Shown here: positions 42,156-51,026 of the stretch, piece by piece
How positions within the stretch are numbered: the first letter of the stretch is position 1
Layout of the letters: the number at the start of each line of letters is the position of its first letter
DNA from: Rothia nasimurium
GTDB lineage: Bacteria > Actinomycetota > Actinomycetes > Actinomycetales > Micrococcaceae
NCBI RefSeq assembly: GCF_928382285.1
Contig: NZ_CAKMSS010000007.1
Location: 61,430 to 125,429 of the forward strand
DNA length: 64,000 bases
Direction of reading: 5' to 3'
Position numbers and translations under genes: made by a program
The notes under the pieces: generated by a model
Told to the model about the DNA's origin: nothing
Database searches by the model: none
The model's input: only the letters and a program-made list of their open reading frames with translations

Positions 42156-42914
42156 ATGACTGACCTCCTCACCCGCCCCCTGGCCGAAGAAACCCTAGCT
42201 GCCCCCAGCGTCCTTGAACTGCGCGACATCGTGCTGGACTACCCCGACGGCGTAGACGAGAAGGGAAACCCGCGCACCATGCGCGCCCTAGATCACGTGA
42301 ACCTCACCGCGAGCCGCGGCGAGTTCATCGCCCTGACCGGTGCCTCTGGCTCGGGTAAGTCCTCCCTGCTATCGGTTGCCGCCGGGCTCATCACCCCCAC
42401 AGCCGGGGCCCGCCTGATCAACGGCACCGACACCACCGCCTATAGGGACGCCGACCTCGCGGCCCTGCGCCGCACCGACATCGGCATTATCTTCCAGCAG
42501 CCCAACCTCATTGCCTCCCTCACCGCCGCCGAACAGCTAGAACTCACCGCCCGCATCAGCGGTGCCCGCGGAGCAGAACTCAAGGCAGCCCGCGCCACCG
42601 CCGCCGACCTGCTCGACTTGGTGGGGCTGGGTGAAGCCGCCAACCGCCGCGTACACCAGCTCTCCGGCGGCCAGCGTCAGCGCGTCAACATCGCCCGCGC
42701 CCTCATGGGCTCACCCTCCCTGCTCCTGGCCGACGAACCGACCAGCGCCCTCGATGCCGAACGCTCCGCCGCCATCGTCGAGCTCCTGGCCAAGGTCACC
42801 GCCGAGTTCAACACCGCAACCCTCATGATTACCCACGACCTCGACCAGGTGCAGCTCACCGACCGGGTCGAGCACATGGTCGACGGCCGCCTAGAGAGTT
42901 CACCGGCAGCCTAG
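42156..42914 (+). CDS. ABC transporter ATP-binding protein, HrtA/LolD-like
   Basis: A 252-residue ATPase of the MacB/LolD/HrtA group, partner of the FtsX-type permease upstream. It has Walker A GASGSGKSS (about 66-74), Q-loop IIFQQPNLI, signature LSGGQRQR, Walker B LLLADEPTSALD and the H-loop ITHDLDQ. The gap of 212 bp to the permease is long for an operon and contains no gene I can see; a frame there is short and lacks a start site. Confidence 0.9.
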   Translation: MTDLLTRPLAEETLAAPSVLELRDIVLDYPDGVDEKGNPRTMRALDHVNLTASRGEFIALTGASGSGKSSLLSVAAGLITPTAGARLINGTDTTAYRDADLAALRRTDIGIIFQQPNLIASLTAAEQLELTARISGARGAELKAARATAADLLDLVGLGEAANRRVHQLSGGQRQRVNIARALMGSPSLLLADEPTSALDAERSAAIVELLAKVTAEFNTATLMITHDLDQVQLTDRVEHMVDGRLESSPAA

Positions 42915-43000
42915 GCTTTACTCCGAGAGACAGCCAGCCCCGGGGCAAGCGGGCAGGGTAAACTTGAAGCGGTCAAAATAACCTTTACAAGGACACACCC

Positions 43001-43852
43001 GTGATTAACTTTCACCGCAACGAACGCGCAGCCTCCCTGCCCGCCCGTCTCTCCCGCTCCTGGCTACTGGTCTCTGCCGCCGCAAGCGAAGAAACCATCG
43101 CCGCTGCCCTCGAATCAGAGGCCGACTCGGTCATCATCGACTTAGAGGACGGCTGCCCCGAAGAGCAGAAGGACGAGGCCCGCGAGCACATCATCGAGAT
43201 GCTCAACAACGGTGCCTCAGCCTGGGTGCGCATCAACGGTATTGAAAGTGACCACTGGGCCAAAGACCTTGAAGCCCTCAACCAGGTCAGCGGCCTCAAG
43301 GGCGTCATGCTGGCCATGACCGAACACCCTGACCACGTCACCCGCACCGCCATGATGCTCCCTGCTGGTACCCCCGTCATTGCCCTCATCGAAACCGCCC
43401 TGGGCATGGTCAACGTGGTGCGCATTGCCAAGGCCCCCGGTACCTTCCGCCTAGCCTTCGGCGTAGGCGACTACCGCCGCGACACCGGCGTCTCCGCCGA
43501 CCCCATCGCCCTGGCCTATGCGCGCTCGCAGCTGGTACTGGCCTCACGCGTTGGCGGTCTAGCCGGCCCCATTGACGGCCCCTCCGTGGGCAAGCACGGC
43601 GGAGATCTGCTCAAGGACTGCGCGGTGACCACCAGCCACGGCATGACCGGCAAGCTCACCCTCGACCCGGCCCAGGCAGAGACCATCAACGTCGGGCTGG
43701 CCCCCAGCGCCGATGAAATCGAGTGGGCCCGCGAGCTACTGCAGAAGAGCGAGGGGGACTCTGTGCCCAAGGACGGCTCCTACCTGCCCCGCCTGGCCCG
43801 TGCCCGCAAGGTCTCGTCCCTGGCCAAGACCTACGGCCTGTGGCGTAGCTAG
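43001..43852 (+). CDS. HpcH/HpaI aldolase/citrate lyase (CitE-like) family protein
   Basis: A 283-residue CitE-like TIM-barrel enzyme acting on acyl-CoA-type or small 2-oxo acid substrates. Visible motifs: SWLLVSAAASEETIAAALES, the metal/phosphate strand SVIIDLEDGCPEEQKDEAR (Glu and Asp ligands), ALIETALGMVNV and AFGVGDYRRDTG. No citrate lyase alpha or gamma genes lie nearby, so it is a stand-alone homologue (possibly malyl- or citramalyl-CoA lyase-like). AAGGA lies before the GTG. Confidence 0.85.
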   Translation: MINFHRNERAASLPARLSRSWLLVSAAASEETIAAALESEADSVIIDLEDGCPEEQKDEAREHIIEMLNNGASAWVRINGIESDHWAKDLEALNQVSGLKGVMLAMTEHPDHVTRTAMMLPAGTPVIALIETALGMVNVVRIAKAPGTFRLAFGVGDYRRDTGVSADPIALAYARSQLVLASRVGGLAGPIDGPSVGKHGGDLLKDCAVTTSHGMTGKLTLDPAQAETINVGLAPSADEIEWARELLQKSEGDSVPKDGSYLPRLARARKVSSLAKTYGLWRS

Positions 43853-43889
43853 AAGACCTCCCCCAGGTGGCAGCGGTAGGATAGGCAGC

Positions 43890-44126
43890 GTGAAGAAATA
43901 TCTTGGTTTTCAAACGCGCAGGACGCCCAGCGGCGGCTTCTCCCGCGGGTTCCTGCTGCTCTTTGCCCTGCTCCTTGTACCCTCGCTGGCCCTCTGGGGC
44001 TTCTACCGCTGGCTCTTTGCTAATGACACCCACCTGCTGGTGGTACCTTTCTTGGCGGTTATTACCGCCTGGATTTGGGCCTATCTCATCGGGTACGGGG
44101 CCGAAAACCACCTGGACGAAGGCTAG
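43890..44126 (+). CDS. Small two-helix membrane protein
   Basis: A 78-residue protein starting at GTG with AGGA about 8 bp upstream. A basic N-terminus (KKYLGFQTRRTPSGG) precedes two membrane helices (about 18-40 and 48-68), and the tail ends in ENHLDEG. It follows the CitE-like gene by 37 bp and may be co-transcribed. No family recognised. Confidence 0.65.
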   Translation: MKKYLGFQTRRTPSGGFSRGFLLLFALLLVPSLALWGFYRWLFANDTHLLVVPFLAVITAWIWAYLIGYGAENHLDEG

Positions 44127-44194
44127 CCCACCCGCACAGGCTCGGGTGACGCCGGAAGCGGGTGGACGCGTCCGCACGGACGGTCTATAGACAA

Positions 44195-44241
44195 CAAAAA
44201 ATCTCGCGGCTCGCACCTGAACCGGTGCGGGGCGCGAGATT
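44195..44241 (-). terminator. Intrinsic terminator of tRNA-Thr
   Basis: On the minus strand AATCTCGCG and CGCGAGATT pair as the outer stem, with inner GCACC/GGTGC, followed by TTTTTTG. Confidence 0.82.
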
Positions 44242-44251
44242 TTATTGATGG

Positions 44252-44323
44252 AGCCCCCAGTCGGATTTGAACCGACGACCTTTTCTTTACGAGGGAAATG
44301 CTCTACCCCTGAGCTATGGAGGC
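44252..44323 (-). tRNA. tRNA-Thr (anticodon CGU)
   Basis: On the minus strand: acceptor GCCTCCA/TGGGGGC, D-arm GCTCAGGGGTAGAGC, anticodon loop CTCGTAA, T-arm GTCGGTTCAAATCCGAC and discriminator T. CCA is encoded (44249-44251). The base pair closing the anticodon loop is a C-A mismatch. Reads ACG. Confidence 0.93.
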
Positions 44324-44468
44324 CTGTTCCTACCCCTTTGTCAGGGGTGAACGAAAGAAAACTTTACCAGAAAGAGAGGGCTGCAACCACCGGTTACGGG
44401 CACTGCTGACCAAAAGCATGGCACCCCCAACCCTAGATTTTGTGGCCTGCAACACTAGAATGGATGGC

Positions 44469-45605
44469 ATGACAAGTTCACAGCGCTCCGGGCTGCACCC
44501 CCGCCCGGTTTTCAATCAGCTCCCCAAGTACGCCGCAGGTAAACCCCCGGCACCGGTTGAGGGGCTTACCCAGTACAAGCTCTCATCGAATGAGAACCCC
44601 TTCGGGCCGGTGGCCTCGGTTGCTCAGATTCTGGCTGAGTTCGATACCGTCCACCGCTACCCCGACCCGCTCTCTACCGCCCTGCGTACCGCGCTAGGGG
44701 AGCACCTGGAGGTTGACCCCGAGGATATCGTTACCGGCGCAGGAAGCTTAGGTGCCCTGACCCAAATTCTGACCACCTTTGCAGGTACCCACGCCGACGG
44801 CGTGCAGGACGAAGTTATCTACGCCTGGCGCTCTTTTGAGGCCTACCCCATCTGCGTTGGCCTGGCCGGTGCTAAGAGCGTGCAGGTGCCCAACCTGCCC
44901 AATGGCGCCCACGATTTGGACGCTATGGCAGCTGCCGTGACCGACCAGACCCGCGTCATCCTTATCTGCACCCCCAACAACCCCACCGGCCCGGCCGTCA
45001 CCGAGTCACAGGTGCGCAACTTCCTGGCCAAGGTGCCCAGCGACGTGCTCGTGGTGATTGACGAGGCCTACTTCGAGTTCTGCGCGGCCTCCGAGATTCC
45101 TGAAGGGCAAGAACCTCCCGTCAACGGCCTGGACGTCTACCCTGACTATCCGAATGTCGCTATTTTGCGTACCTTCTCCAAGGCCCAGGGCCTGGCTGGT
45201 TTGCGCGTGGGCTACTCCATCACTCACCCCGAGGTCACCGCCCACCTGCGTGTGGGTGCCACCCCCTTTGCGGTCAGCGCCCTGGCTGAAAAGGCCGCCG
45301 TGGCCTCCCTTGACCACAACGATGAGGTCATGGAGCGAGTAGAACACCTGGTTGCTGAGCGCGAAAAGGTCGTCGCCGGGCTTCAGGAACTGGGCTACTG
45401 GGTTCCCGAAACCCGTGCCAATTTCGTCTGGCTACCCCTGGGGGAGCACTCGGCAGCCTTCGCTGCCCTGGCCGAAGCCAACGCCCTGTCCGTGCGCGCT
45501 TTCGCAGGTGAGGGTGTGCGCGTGAGTATTGGCGAGGACGAGGCCAACGCCCGCCTGCTCGCCATCGCAGCAGAGTTCGAAGAACGCACCACCAAGCCCC
45601 TCTAG
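44469..45605 (+). CDS. Histidinol-phosphate/aromatic aminotransferase (HisC family)
   Basis: A 378-residue PLP enzyme of the HisC/Pat group. LSSNENPFGP near residue 38, GAGSLGALTQIL, ICTPNNPTGPAVT, VIDEAYFEF and RTFSKAQGLAGLRVGY (PLP lysine in TFSK) are the family marks. Actinobacterial relatives at this kind of locus act on phenylalanine, tyrosine or histidinol phosphate. The start is uncertain: ATGs at 44460 and 44469 both lack a strong ribosome site, and TAGAAT just upstream suggests a leaderless message from 44469. The E1alpha gene follows. Confidence 0.87.
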   Translation: MTSSQRSGLHPRPVFNQLPKYAAGKPPAPVEGLTQYKLSSNENPFGPVASVAQILAEFDTVHRYPDPLSTALRTALGEHLEVDPEDIVTGAGSLGALTQILTTFAGTHADGVQDEVIYAWRSFEAYPICVGLAGAKSVQVPNLPNGAHDLDAMAAAVTDQTRVILICTPNNPTGPAVTESQVRNFLAKVPSDVLVVIDEAYFEFCAASEIPEGQEPPVNGLDVYPDYPNVAILRTFSKAQGLAGLRVGYSITHPEVTAHLRVGATPFAVSALAEKAAVASLDHNDEVMERVEHLVAEREKVVAGLQELGYWVPETRANFVWLPLGEHSAAFAALAEANALSVRAFAGEGVRVSIGEDEANARLLAIAAEFEERTTKPL

Positions 45606-45760
45606 GGCAGGCGGACGGTAGGCGGGCGGGGTTATCTGACCGCCCGCCTACCTCAACTTATTTGCAATTAATCCCTCAAAATTCTAAAAATGGACCCTCT
45701 CTGCCCACCGGCAGGCGTAGGGTTAAGAAAAGGTAGTAACAGAGCAAGACCGGAGACCCC

Positions 45761-46936
45761 ATGTCACAGACACAAACCCCAGGTAACCCCTGGGGAATAC
45801 CAGAGCGTATCCAGCTCATGAACGAAGCGGGTGAGACCACCTCCCACACCAGCTTCTCAGCCTACGCCGACGAACTCACCGGCGAAGACCTCAAAGACAT
45901 GTACCGCACCATGGCCCTGACCCGCCGCTTCTGCGACGAAATGACCTCCCTGCAGCGCCAGGGGCAGCTGGCCCTCTGGGTTCCCTCCCGCGGGCAGGAA
46001 GCTGCCCAGGTGGCGTCCGCCCGGGCCCTTGCCGCCAACGACTACATCTTCCCCTCTTACCGCGACCACGGGGTGCTCCTTGAACGCGGTATCACCCCCG
46101 AAGAAATCACCCCCCTCTTCCGGGGCTCAGGCACCCTGGGCTGGGACGCTAAAAAACACAACGTGCACTCCTACACCCTGGTGCTGGCCGCCCAGGTGCT
46201 CCACGCCACTGGCTACGCCATGGGGCTGAACCTCGACGCCGAGATCCAGGCAGAAACCGGCCAGGCCCAGACCGGCCAGGGGCAGGGAACCGACCCCGAA
46301 CAGGACGCCGAGAAGCCCGCCGTAGCGGTCTACTTTGGCGACGGGTCAACGACCGAAGGCGACGTACACGAATCTATGGTCTTTGCGGCCAGCTACAACG
46401 CGCCCGTCCTTTTCTTTGTGCAAAACAACCACTGGGCTATCTCTGTGCCCTTTAGCGTGCAGTCCCGCGTGCCCATCTCAACCCGCGCCGCCGGTTACGG
46501 CTTCGAGGGCCTGCGCGTGGACGGCAACGACGTGCTAGCCGTCTACGCCGCCACCCGCTACGCCATGGACAAAATCAGGGCGGGGGAGGGGCCCGTGCTG
46601 ATTGAGGCAGAAACCTACCGGCTCGGCCCTCACACCACGGCCGACGACCCCACCAAGTACCGCCCCGAAGACCACGGCGCCACCTACGAGCCGCTCGACC
46701 CCATGGTGCGTCTCGAAGCCTACCTGCGCTCAACAGGCCATGCCGATGACGCCTTCTTTGACGAGGTCACCGCCTACACCAAAGAGCAGGTGAAGGGCGT
46801 CCGCTCCTACGTTCTTTCCAGTGAACCCGACACCTTCGAAACCTACCTGGACCGCGCCTACGCGGCCCCCCACCAGCAGGTTGAGGACGACCGCACCTTC
46901 TACCGCGCCTACAACGACGGCTTCGAGGAGGACTAA
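45761..46936 (+). CDS. 2-oxo acid dehydrogenase E1 alpha subunit (pyruvate or branched-chain)
   Basis: The thiamine-diphosphate-binding half of E1. TDP motif: GDGSTTEGDVHESMVFAASY, ending FVQNNHWAISVPF. GHHxxRxxG-like region: FPSYRDHGVLLERG. RLGPHTTADDPTKYR is the phosphorylation-loop equivalent. The 391-residue chain includes a Gln/Thr-rich insertion around residues 160-185 (QTGQGQGTDPEQ), unusual for the family. A 3-bp gap separates it from E1 beta. Pyruvate versus branched-chain substrate cannot be settled from motifs. Confidence 0.9.
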   Translation: MSQTQTPGNPWGIPERIQLMNEAGETTSHTSFSAYADELTGEDLKDMYRTMALTRRFCDEMTSLQRQGQLALWVPSRGQEAAQVASARALAANDYIFPSYRDHGVLLERGITPEEITPLFRGSGTLGWDAKKHNVHSYTLVLAAQVLHATGYAMGLNLDAEIQAETGQAQTGQGQGTDPEQDAEKPAVAVYFGDGSTTEGDVHESMVFAASYNAPVLFFVQNNHWAISVPFSVQSRVPISTRAAGYGFEGLRVDGNDVLAVYAATRYAMDKIRAGEGPVLIEAETYRLGPHTTADDPTKYRPEDHGATYEPLDPMVRLEAYLRSTGHADDAFFDEVTAYTKEQVKGVRSYVLSSEPDTFETYLDRAYAAPHQQVEDDRTFYRAYNDGFEED

Positions 46937-46939
46937 ACC

Positions 46940-47941
46940 ATGTCAGACCAGACCCCTCAGCAGGGCACCGAAACCCTCACCCTGGCTAAGGCTATTACCC
47001 GCGCCCTACACGATGAAATGACCGCCAACCGTAAGGTTCTGGCCCTGGGCGAAGACATCGGCAAACTCGGCGGTGTTTACCGCGTAACCGACGGCCTGCA
47101 AAAAACTTTTGGCCCCACCCGCGTCATGGACACGCCCCTGGGCGAATCCGGCATTATCGGAACCTCCATCGGCATGGCCCTGCGCGGCTACCGGCCCGTA
47201 CCCGAAATCCAGTTCGACGGTTTTGTCTTCCCCGGTTTCAACCAAATCACCTCGCAGCTCTCTAAAATGCACGGCCGCACCCACGGCCAGTACGAGGTGC
47301 CCGTTACCGTCCGTATTCCCTACGGCGGCATGATTGGCTCGGTAGAGCACCACTCGGAGTCCCCCGAAGCCCTCTTCACCCATACCCCGGGCCTGCGCGT
47401 GGTGACCCCCTCGTCCCCCCACGACGCCTACTGGATGCTCCGCAAAGCCATCGCCCACCCCGACCCGGTCATCTACTTCGAGCCCAAGCGCCGCTACTGG
47501 ATGAAGGGCGAGGTCAACTTCGCAGATACCGACTTCGACCCCTTTACCGCCCAGGTAGTACGTGAGGGCGACGACCTAACCATCGCCACCTACGGCCCGC
47601 TGGTTCCGGTGGCCCTGGCTGCCGCCCAGGCCGCGGTTGAGGACGGCCGCTCCATCGAGGTCATCGACCTGCGTTCCCTCTCACCGCTTGATATCCCCAC
47701 CATCGAGGCTTCGGTGCAAAAAACCGGACGCCTGGTCGTGGCCCACGAGGCCCCCACCTTTGGCGGTATCGGCTCAGATATCGCAGCCGCCATCACCGAG
47801 CGTTGCTTCTACCACTTAGAGGCCCCCGTGATTCGCGTGGGCGGTTACCACATGCCCTACCCGGTTTCCCGCGTCGAAGAAGAGTACGTGCCCGGCATCG
47901 ACCGTCTGCTCGAAGCCGTCGACCGTTCCCTGGCCTACTAA
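46940..47941 (+). CDS. 2-oxo acid dehydrogenase E1 beta subunit
   Basis: Partner of E1 alpha in a heterotetramer. The 333-residue protein has [46 protein letters not shown] and [16 protein letters not shown], the standard TDP-dependent transketolase-like signatures. It lies between E1 alpha and E2 in one operon with short gaps (3 and 17 bp). Confidence 0.93.
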   Translation: MSDQTPQQGTETLTLAKAITRALHDEMTANRKVLALGEDIGKLGGVYRVTDGLQKTFGPTRVMDTPLGESGIIGTSIGMALRGYRPVPEIQFDGFVFPGFNQITSQLSKMHGRTHGQYEVPVTVRIPYGGMIGSVEHHSESPEALFTHTPGLRVVTPSSPHDAYWMLRKAIAHPDPVIYFEPKRRYWMKGEVNFADTDFDPFTAQVVREGDDLTIATYGPLVPVALAAAQAAVEDGRSIEVIDLRSLSPLDIPTIEASVQKTGRLVVAHEAPTFGGIGSDIAAAITERCFYHLEAPVIRVGGYHMPYPVSRVEEEYVPGIDRLLEAVDRSLAY

Positions 47942-47958
47942 AGCCCGAAAGGCACACC

Positions 47959-49497
47959 ATGTCACAGATCTTTAACCTGCCCGATGTGGGCGAAGGCCTC
48001 ACCGAGGCAGAAATCCTCAGCTGGAAGGTAGCCCCCGGCGACACCGTCGAGGTCAACGACGTACTCGTTGAAATCGAGACCGCCAAATCGGTTGTTGAGC
48101 TGCCCTCCCCCTACGAGGGCACCGTGCAGGAGCTCCTGGTTGCCGAGGGCGAGACGGTAGAGGTCGGCACCCCCATCATCGCTATCGCCGGGGAAGGCGC
48201 CGAAGCTGGCGGGGGGAGTAGGCCTGCGGCAGAGCGTCCGGACGCCGCCCCCCAGCAGTCTGCCGCACCGGCAGGGGAGCAGGGCGGTGGCAATGCCCTA
48301 GTAGGCTCAGGCCCCAAGGCCGACCCCGTCAAGCGCCGGGCCCGTAAGAAGACAGCCGCTACCCACCCGGTTGCTACCCAGCCCGCCGCCGTCCCCCAGC
48401 CTGCGGCAAGCGCTGGGGCAAACGCGTCCGCTCCGGTACCTGCAGCAGCACCACTGACCACCGACAGCCGCCGTCAGCTACTGACCGGCCTGCCCGCCCG
48501 CGCAGGCAAGCTCCTGGGCGAAGGCGGCAAGGGAGTGCTCCGCCGCCTGGGAAGCCACGAGCTACCCGTAGAAACCGGCACCAGCGAGGTACCCCGCCGC
48601 CAGCCCCTCGCCAAGCCCCCCGTGCGCAAAGCAGCCCAAGACATGGGAATCGACCTAGCCCAGGTCACCCCCACCGGCGATCAGGGGCAGGTCACCAAAC
48701 GCGACCTACTCAACTACGCAGCCCACCTGAGCCTCAGCGAACAGGCCAACGTCACCGACACCACCGACCCCAAGAGCTTCTGGATCCCGGCAGGCGTTGG
48801 CGGCGACCGCATCGAACGTATCAAGGTCAAGGGCGTCCGCAAAGCCACCGCCAAAGCCATGGTCGAATCAGCCTTCAAGGCCCCCCACGTCTCGATCTTC
48901 GTCGATGTAGACGCCACCCGCACCATGGAGTTCGTCAAGCGCCTCAAAAAGTCCCCCCAGTTTGAGGGTGTTAAGGTTACCCCGCTACTGATCCTGGCCA
49001 AGGCCGTCATCTGGGCAACCGCCCGAACCCCTCAGGTCAACGCCACCTGGACCGACTCTGAGATTCAGATTAAGCACTTCATGAACCTGGGGATAGCAGC
49101 TGCCACTCCACGGGGTTTGATGGTGCCTAATATCAAGGACGCCCAGACCATGAACCTGCGCGAACTAGCCCTGGCTCTTAACGACCTGACGACCAGGGCC
49201 CGCGAGGGGAAGACCCAGCCCGCTGAGATGCAGCAGGGCACCATGACTATCACCAACATTGGTTCTCTGGGCATTGATACCGGCACCCCGATCATCAACC
49301 CCGGTGAGGCTGCCATCATTGCCTTCGGCACCATCAAGCAGAAGCCCTGGGTCGTAGACGGTGAAGTGATCCCCCGCTGGGTTACCACCTTAGGCGGGTC
49401 CTTTGACCACCGCGTCCTCGACGGCGATCTGTCGGCTAAGTTCCTGGCAGACGTCGCCTCAATCCTTGAGGAACCCGCGCTCCTCCTCGATATGTAA
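47959..49497 (+). CDS. 2-oxo acid dehydrogenase E2 (dihydrolipoyl acyltransferase)
   Basis: Core acyltransferase of the complex. The 512-residue protein has one lipoyl domain (residues 1-75; lipoyl Lys in [11 protein letters not shown]) and an Ala/Pro-rich linker with a basic patch. The E1/E3-binding domain (about 215-255) reads [20 protein letters not shown]. The catalytic domain ends with the active site [15 protein letters not shown]. The ATG at 47959 is preceded by AAAGG. No E3 (lipoamide dehydrogenase) gene follows, so E3 is shared from elsewhere. Confidence 0.94.
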   Translation: MSQIFNLPDVGEGLTEAEILSWKVAPGDTVEVNDVLVEIETAKSVVELPSPYEGTVQELLVAEGETVEVGTPIIAIAGEGAEAGGGSRPAAERPDAAPQQSAAPAGEQGGGNALVGSGPKADPVKRRARKKTAATHPVATQPAAVPQPAASAGANASAPVPAAAPLTTDSRRQLLTGLPARAGKLLGEGGKGVLRRLGSHELPVETGTSEVPRRQPLAKPPVRKAAQDMGIDLAQVTPTGDQGQVTKRDLLNYAAHLSLSEQANVTDTTDPKSFWIPAGVGGDRIERIKVKGVRKATAKAMVESAFKAPHVSIFVDVDATRTMEFVKRLKKSPQFEGVKVTPLLILAKAVIWATARTPQVNATWTDSEIQIKHFMNLGIAAATPRGLMVPNIKDAQTMNLRELALALNDLTTRAREGKTQPAEMQQGTMTITNIGSLGIDTGTPIINPGEAAIIAFGTIKQKPWVVDGEVIPRWVTTLGGSFDHRVLDGDLSAKFLADVASILEEPALLLDM

Positions 49498-49511
49498 AGG
49501 GTAGAAAAGCA

Positions 49512-49657
49512 CAAGGCCCGGGCACTCAAAGAGCGCCCGGGCCTTGCAGCACACGGTAACCTCGCTGGCTCCGTCGAAAGTTCAACCTGATGGCTAAAAA
49601 CCAACGGAACGAGTGTGAACAGAGTGAGGCTCCCGCCGGTTAGGGCGGGAGCCTCAC
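49512..49657 (+). terminator. Two strong hairpins after the E2 gene
   Basis: CAAGGCCCGGGC with GCCCGGGCCTTG (49512-49546), then a perfect 14-bp stem GTGAGGCTCCCGCC with its complement (49624-49657). Neither has a U-tract, so termination is likely but not certain; the second may be a dispersed repeat. Confidence 0.6.
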
Positions 49658-50009
49658 AACGCCAAGGTACGAAACCTGGAGCATAATCCGAATTATCTCC
49701 CCCAAGAAATCCGAATCTATGGGCACTGAGCCCACATAAGTTCAGGTCTCGTAGGTTACCTTATGCCCTTGAGGTGCTCCTGTCGATAATCTCTGGGTCA
49801 GTCCCCCAACGTCGCCAGAACACTGAGTCCCCCGACTCAGTGCAAGAAACACTCAAGTTACTGTAAATCTTAGTCGAGGGTGGCTCGGTCTGTATGTCCT
49901 CATATAGGGCGACACTAGCGCCTACACCGTGGGTAGGAGGCTAACCGCTTCCCTCAAAATGCCCACAAGACTGCCCCACCATAGATAGGGTGCCCAGACT
50001 AAATAAGCT
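49658..50009. other. Intergenic region without recognisable gene
   Basis: About 350 bp, less GC-rich than the flanks. A perfect 9-bp hairpin CACTGAGTC/GACTCAGTG (49821-49842) and a loose GGGCA...TGCCC pairing (about 49720-49768) are visible. Frames across it have stops and poor codon use. It is not a tRNA or known riboswitch that I can see; relic DNA or an unrecognised RNA is possible. Confidence 0.35.
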
Positions 50010-51026
50010 CTAGAAACGTTCCACCACGCCGGTCTGAGAAATCTCAATGGCACTAGGTTCTTCGTCCTCTGAATTGCCATCGTGCACCAGCATGACAGCG
50101 GTCTGATCGTCAGCGGGGAAGGCACGCACCGTGATAGTACCGCCTGACGCGTTATCAAAAAGATCAACCGCACACTGGGTAAGCGCCAGCGATACGCGGG
50201 AGGGTAGGGCCGAGCCGCGCTCGTCCAGAATATCGACCTTGACCCCGCGCTGGCGGGCCAGCCAGGCGGCGTCCAGAATCTCCTTATTCACGATGTAGCG
50301 ACCGCGAATCGTATCGCGCAGCTGCGCCTCGGTGAAGCGGAATTCGTCCATCTCGGCGCGGGTCACCGGTGACTCGTTATAGGCGATGCGGTGCAGCATA
50401 TCCTCGGTCAGGGCGCGGACCTCCTGCACGCGCTGGGTAGCGATAGCGCCCATATCGGTCTCTTCAGCGCGCCCGGCGTCCGCGATAATGCGCATACCGC
50501 GGGCCTGCCTGGTCTTAGAGACCGCCTGCTCAATCTGCTTGGGCACAATCATGCTCACCAGCATGAGCAGGAAGGGGATAGCAAACTCGGTAGAGAGGGT
50601 CAGGCGGGTATCGAAATAGTTGGTGTGCCAGCTGAGCACCAGGGCCATGAACCCCAAGAAGAAAAGCCAGCCGAAGAAGGTATGGCGGCGCAGTACCAGC
50701 CCCGCAGCAAGCAGGGTGTAGGCCATGAGGGGCCAGGAGAGGTTAGAGAAGGTAATCGAGTGGCTGATGGCGCTCAGTGTGGTATCGACCGAGTTCAGAG
50801 CCAGCACCATGATGACGGGCATCATGACGTCGGGCAGAGCCAGACGCTTGGTGGGCAGGAAGACCGGCAGCGCTGCTAGCGCGTAGAGACTCAGCAGGAT
50901 AGCCCAGTGGGGGGCGCGGGTGACGGTGTAGTGGTCGTACCAGAAGAAGAACGACCCCAGGATCAGCAGGGTGACGGTGCTCAGAATGAGGGTGAGGATG
51001 CGGGAGCGGTAGTACTTAGCCAGCAT
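50010..51026 (-). CDS. Membrane protein with degenerate histidine-kinase-like tail
   Basis: A 338-residue protein. Residues 1-165 hold about six membrane helices. The cytoplasmic half begins with a helical linker (RMRIIADAGRAEETDMGAI-type) and continues with VSLALTQCAVDLFDNASGGT followed by ITVRAFP. This looks like the N-box start of a HATPase domain, but it stops without the G1 and G2 glycine boxes. It overlaps the upstream histidine kinase gene by 11 bp, so it is made together with it. Probably a pseudokinase partner of that sensor; this is inferred. Confidence 0.72.
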   Translation of the reverse strand: MLAKYYRSRILTLILSTVTLLILGSFFFWYDHYTVTRAPHWAILLSLYALAALPVFLPTKRLALPDVMMPVIMVLALNSVDTTLSAISHSITFSNLSWPLMAYTLLAAGLVLRRHTFFGWLFFLGFMALVLSWHTNYFDTRLTLSTEFAIPFLLMLVSMIVPKQIEQAVSKTRQARGMRIIADAGRAEETDMGAIATQRVQEVRALTEDMLHRIAYNESPVTRAEMDEFRFTEAQLRDTIRGRYIVNKEILDAAWLARQRGVKVDILDERGSALPSRVSLALTQCAVDLFDNASGGTITVRAFPADDQTAVMLVHDGNSEDEEPSAIEISQTGVVERF

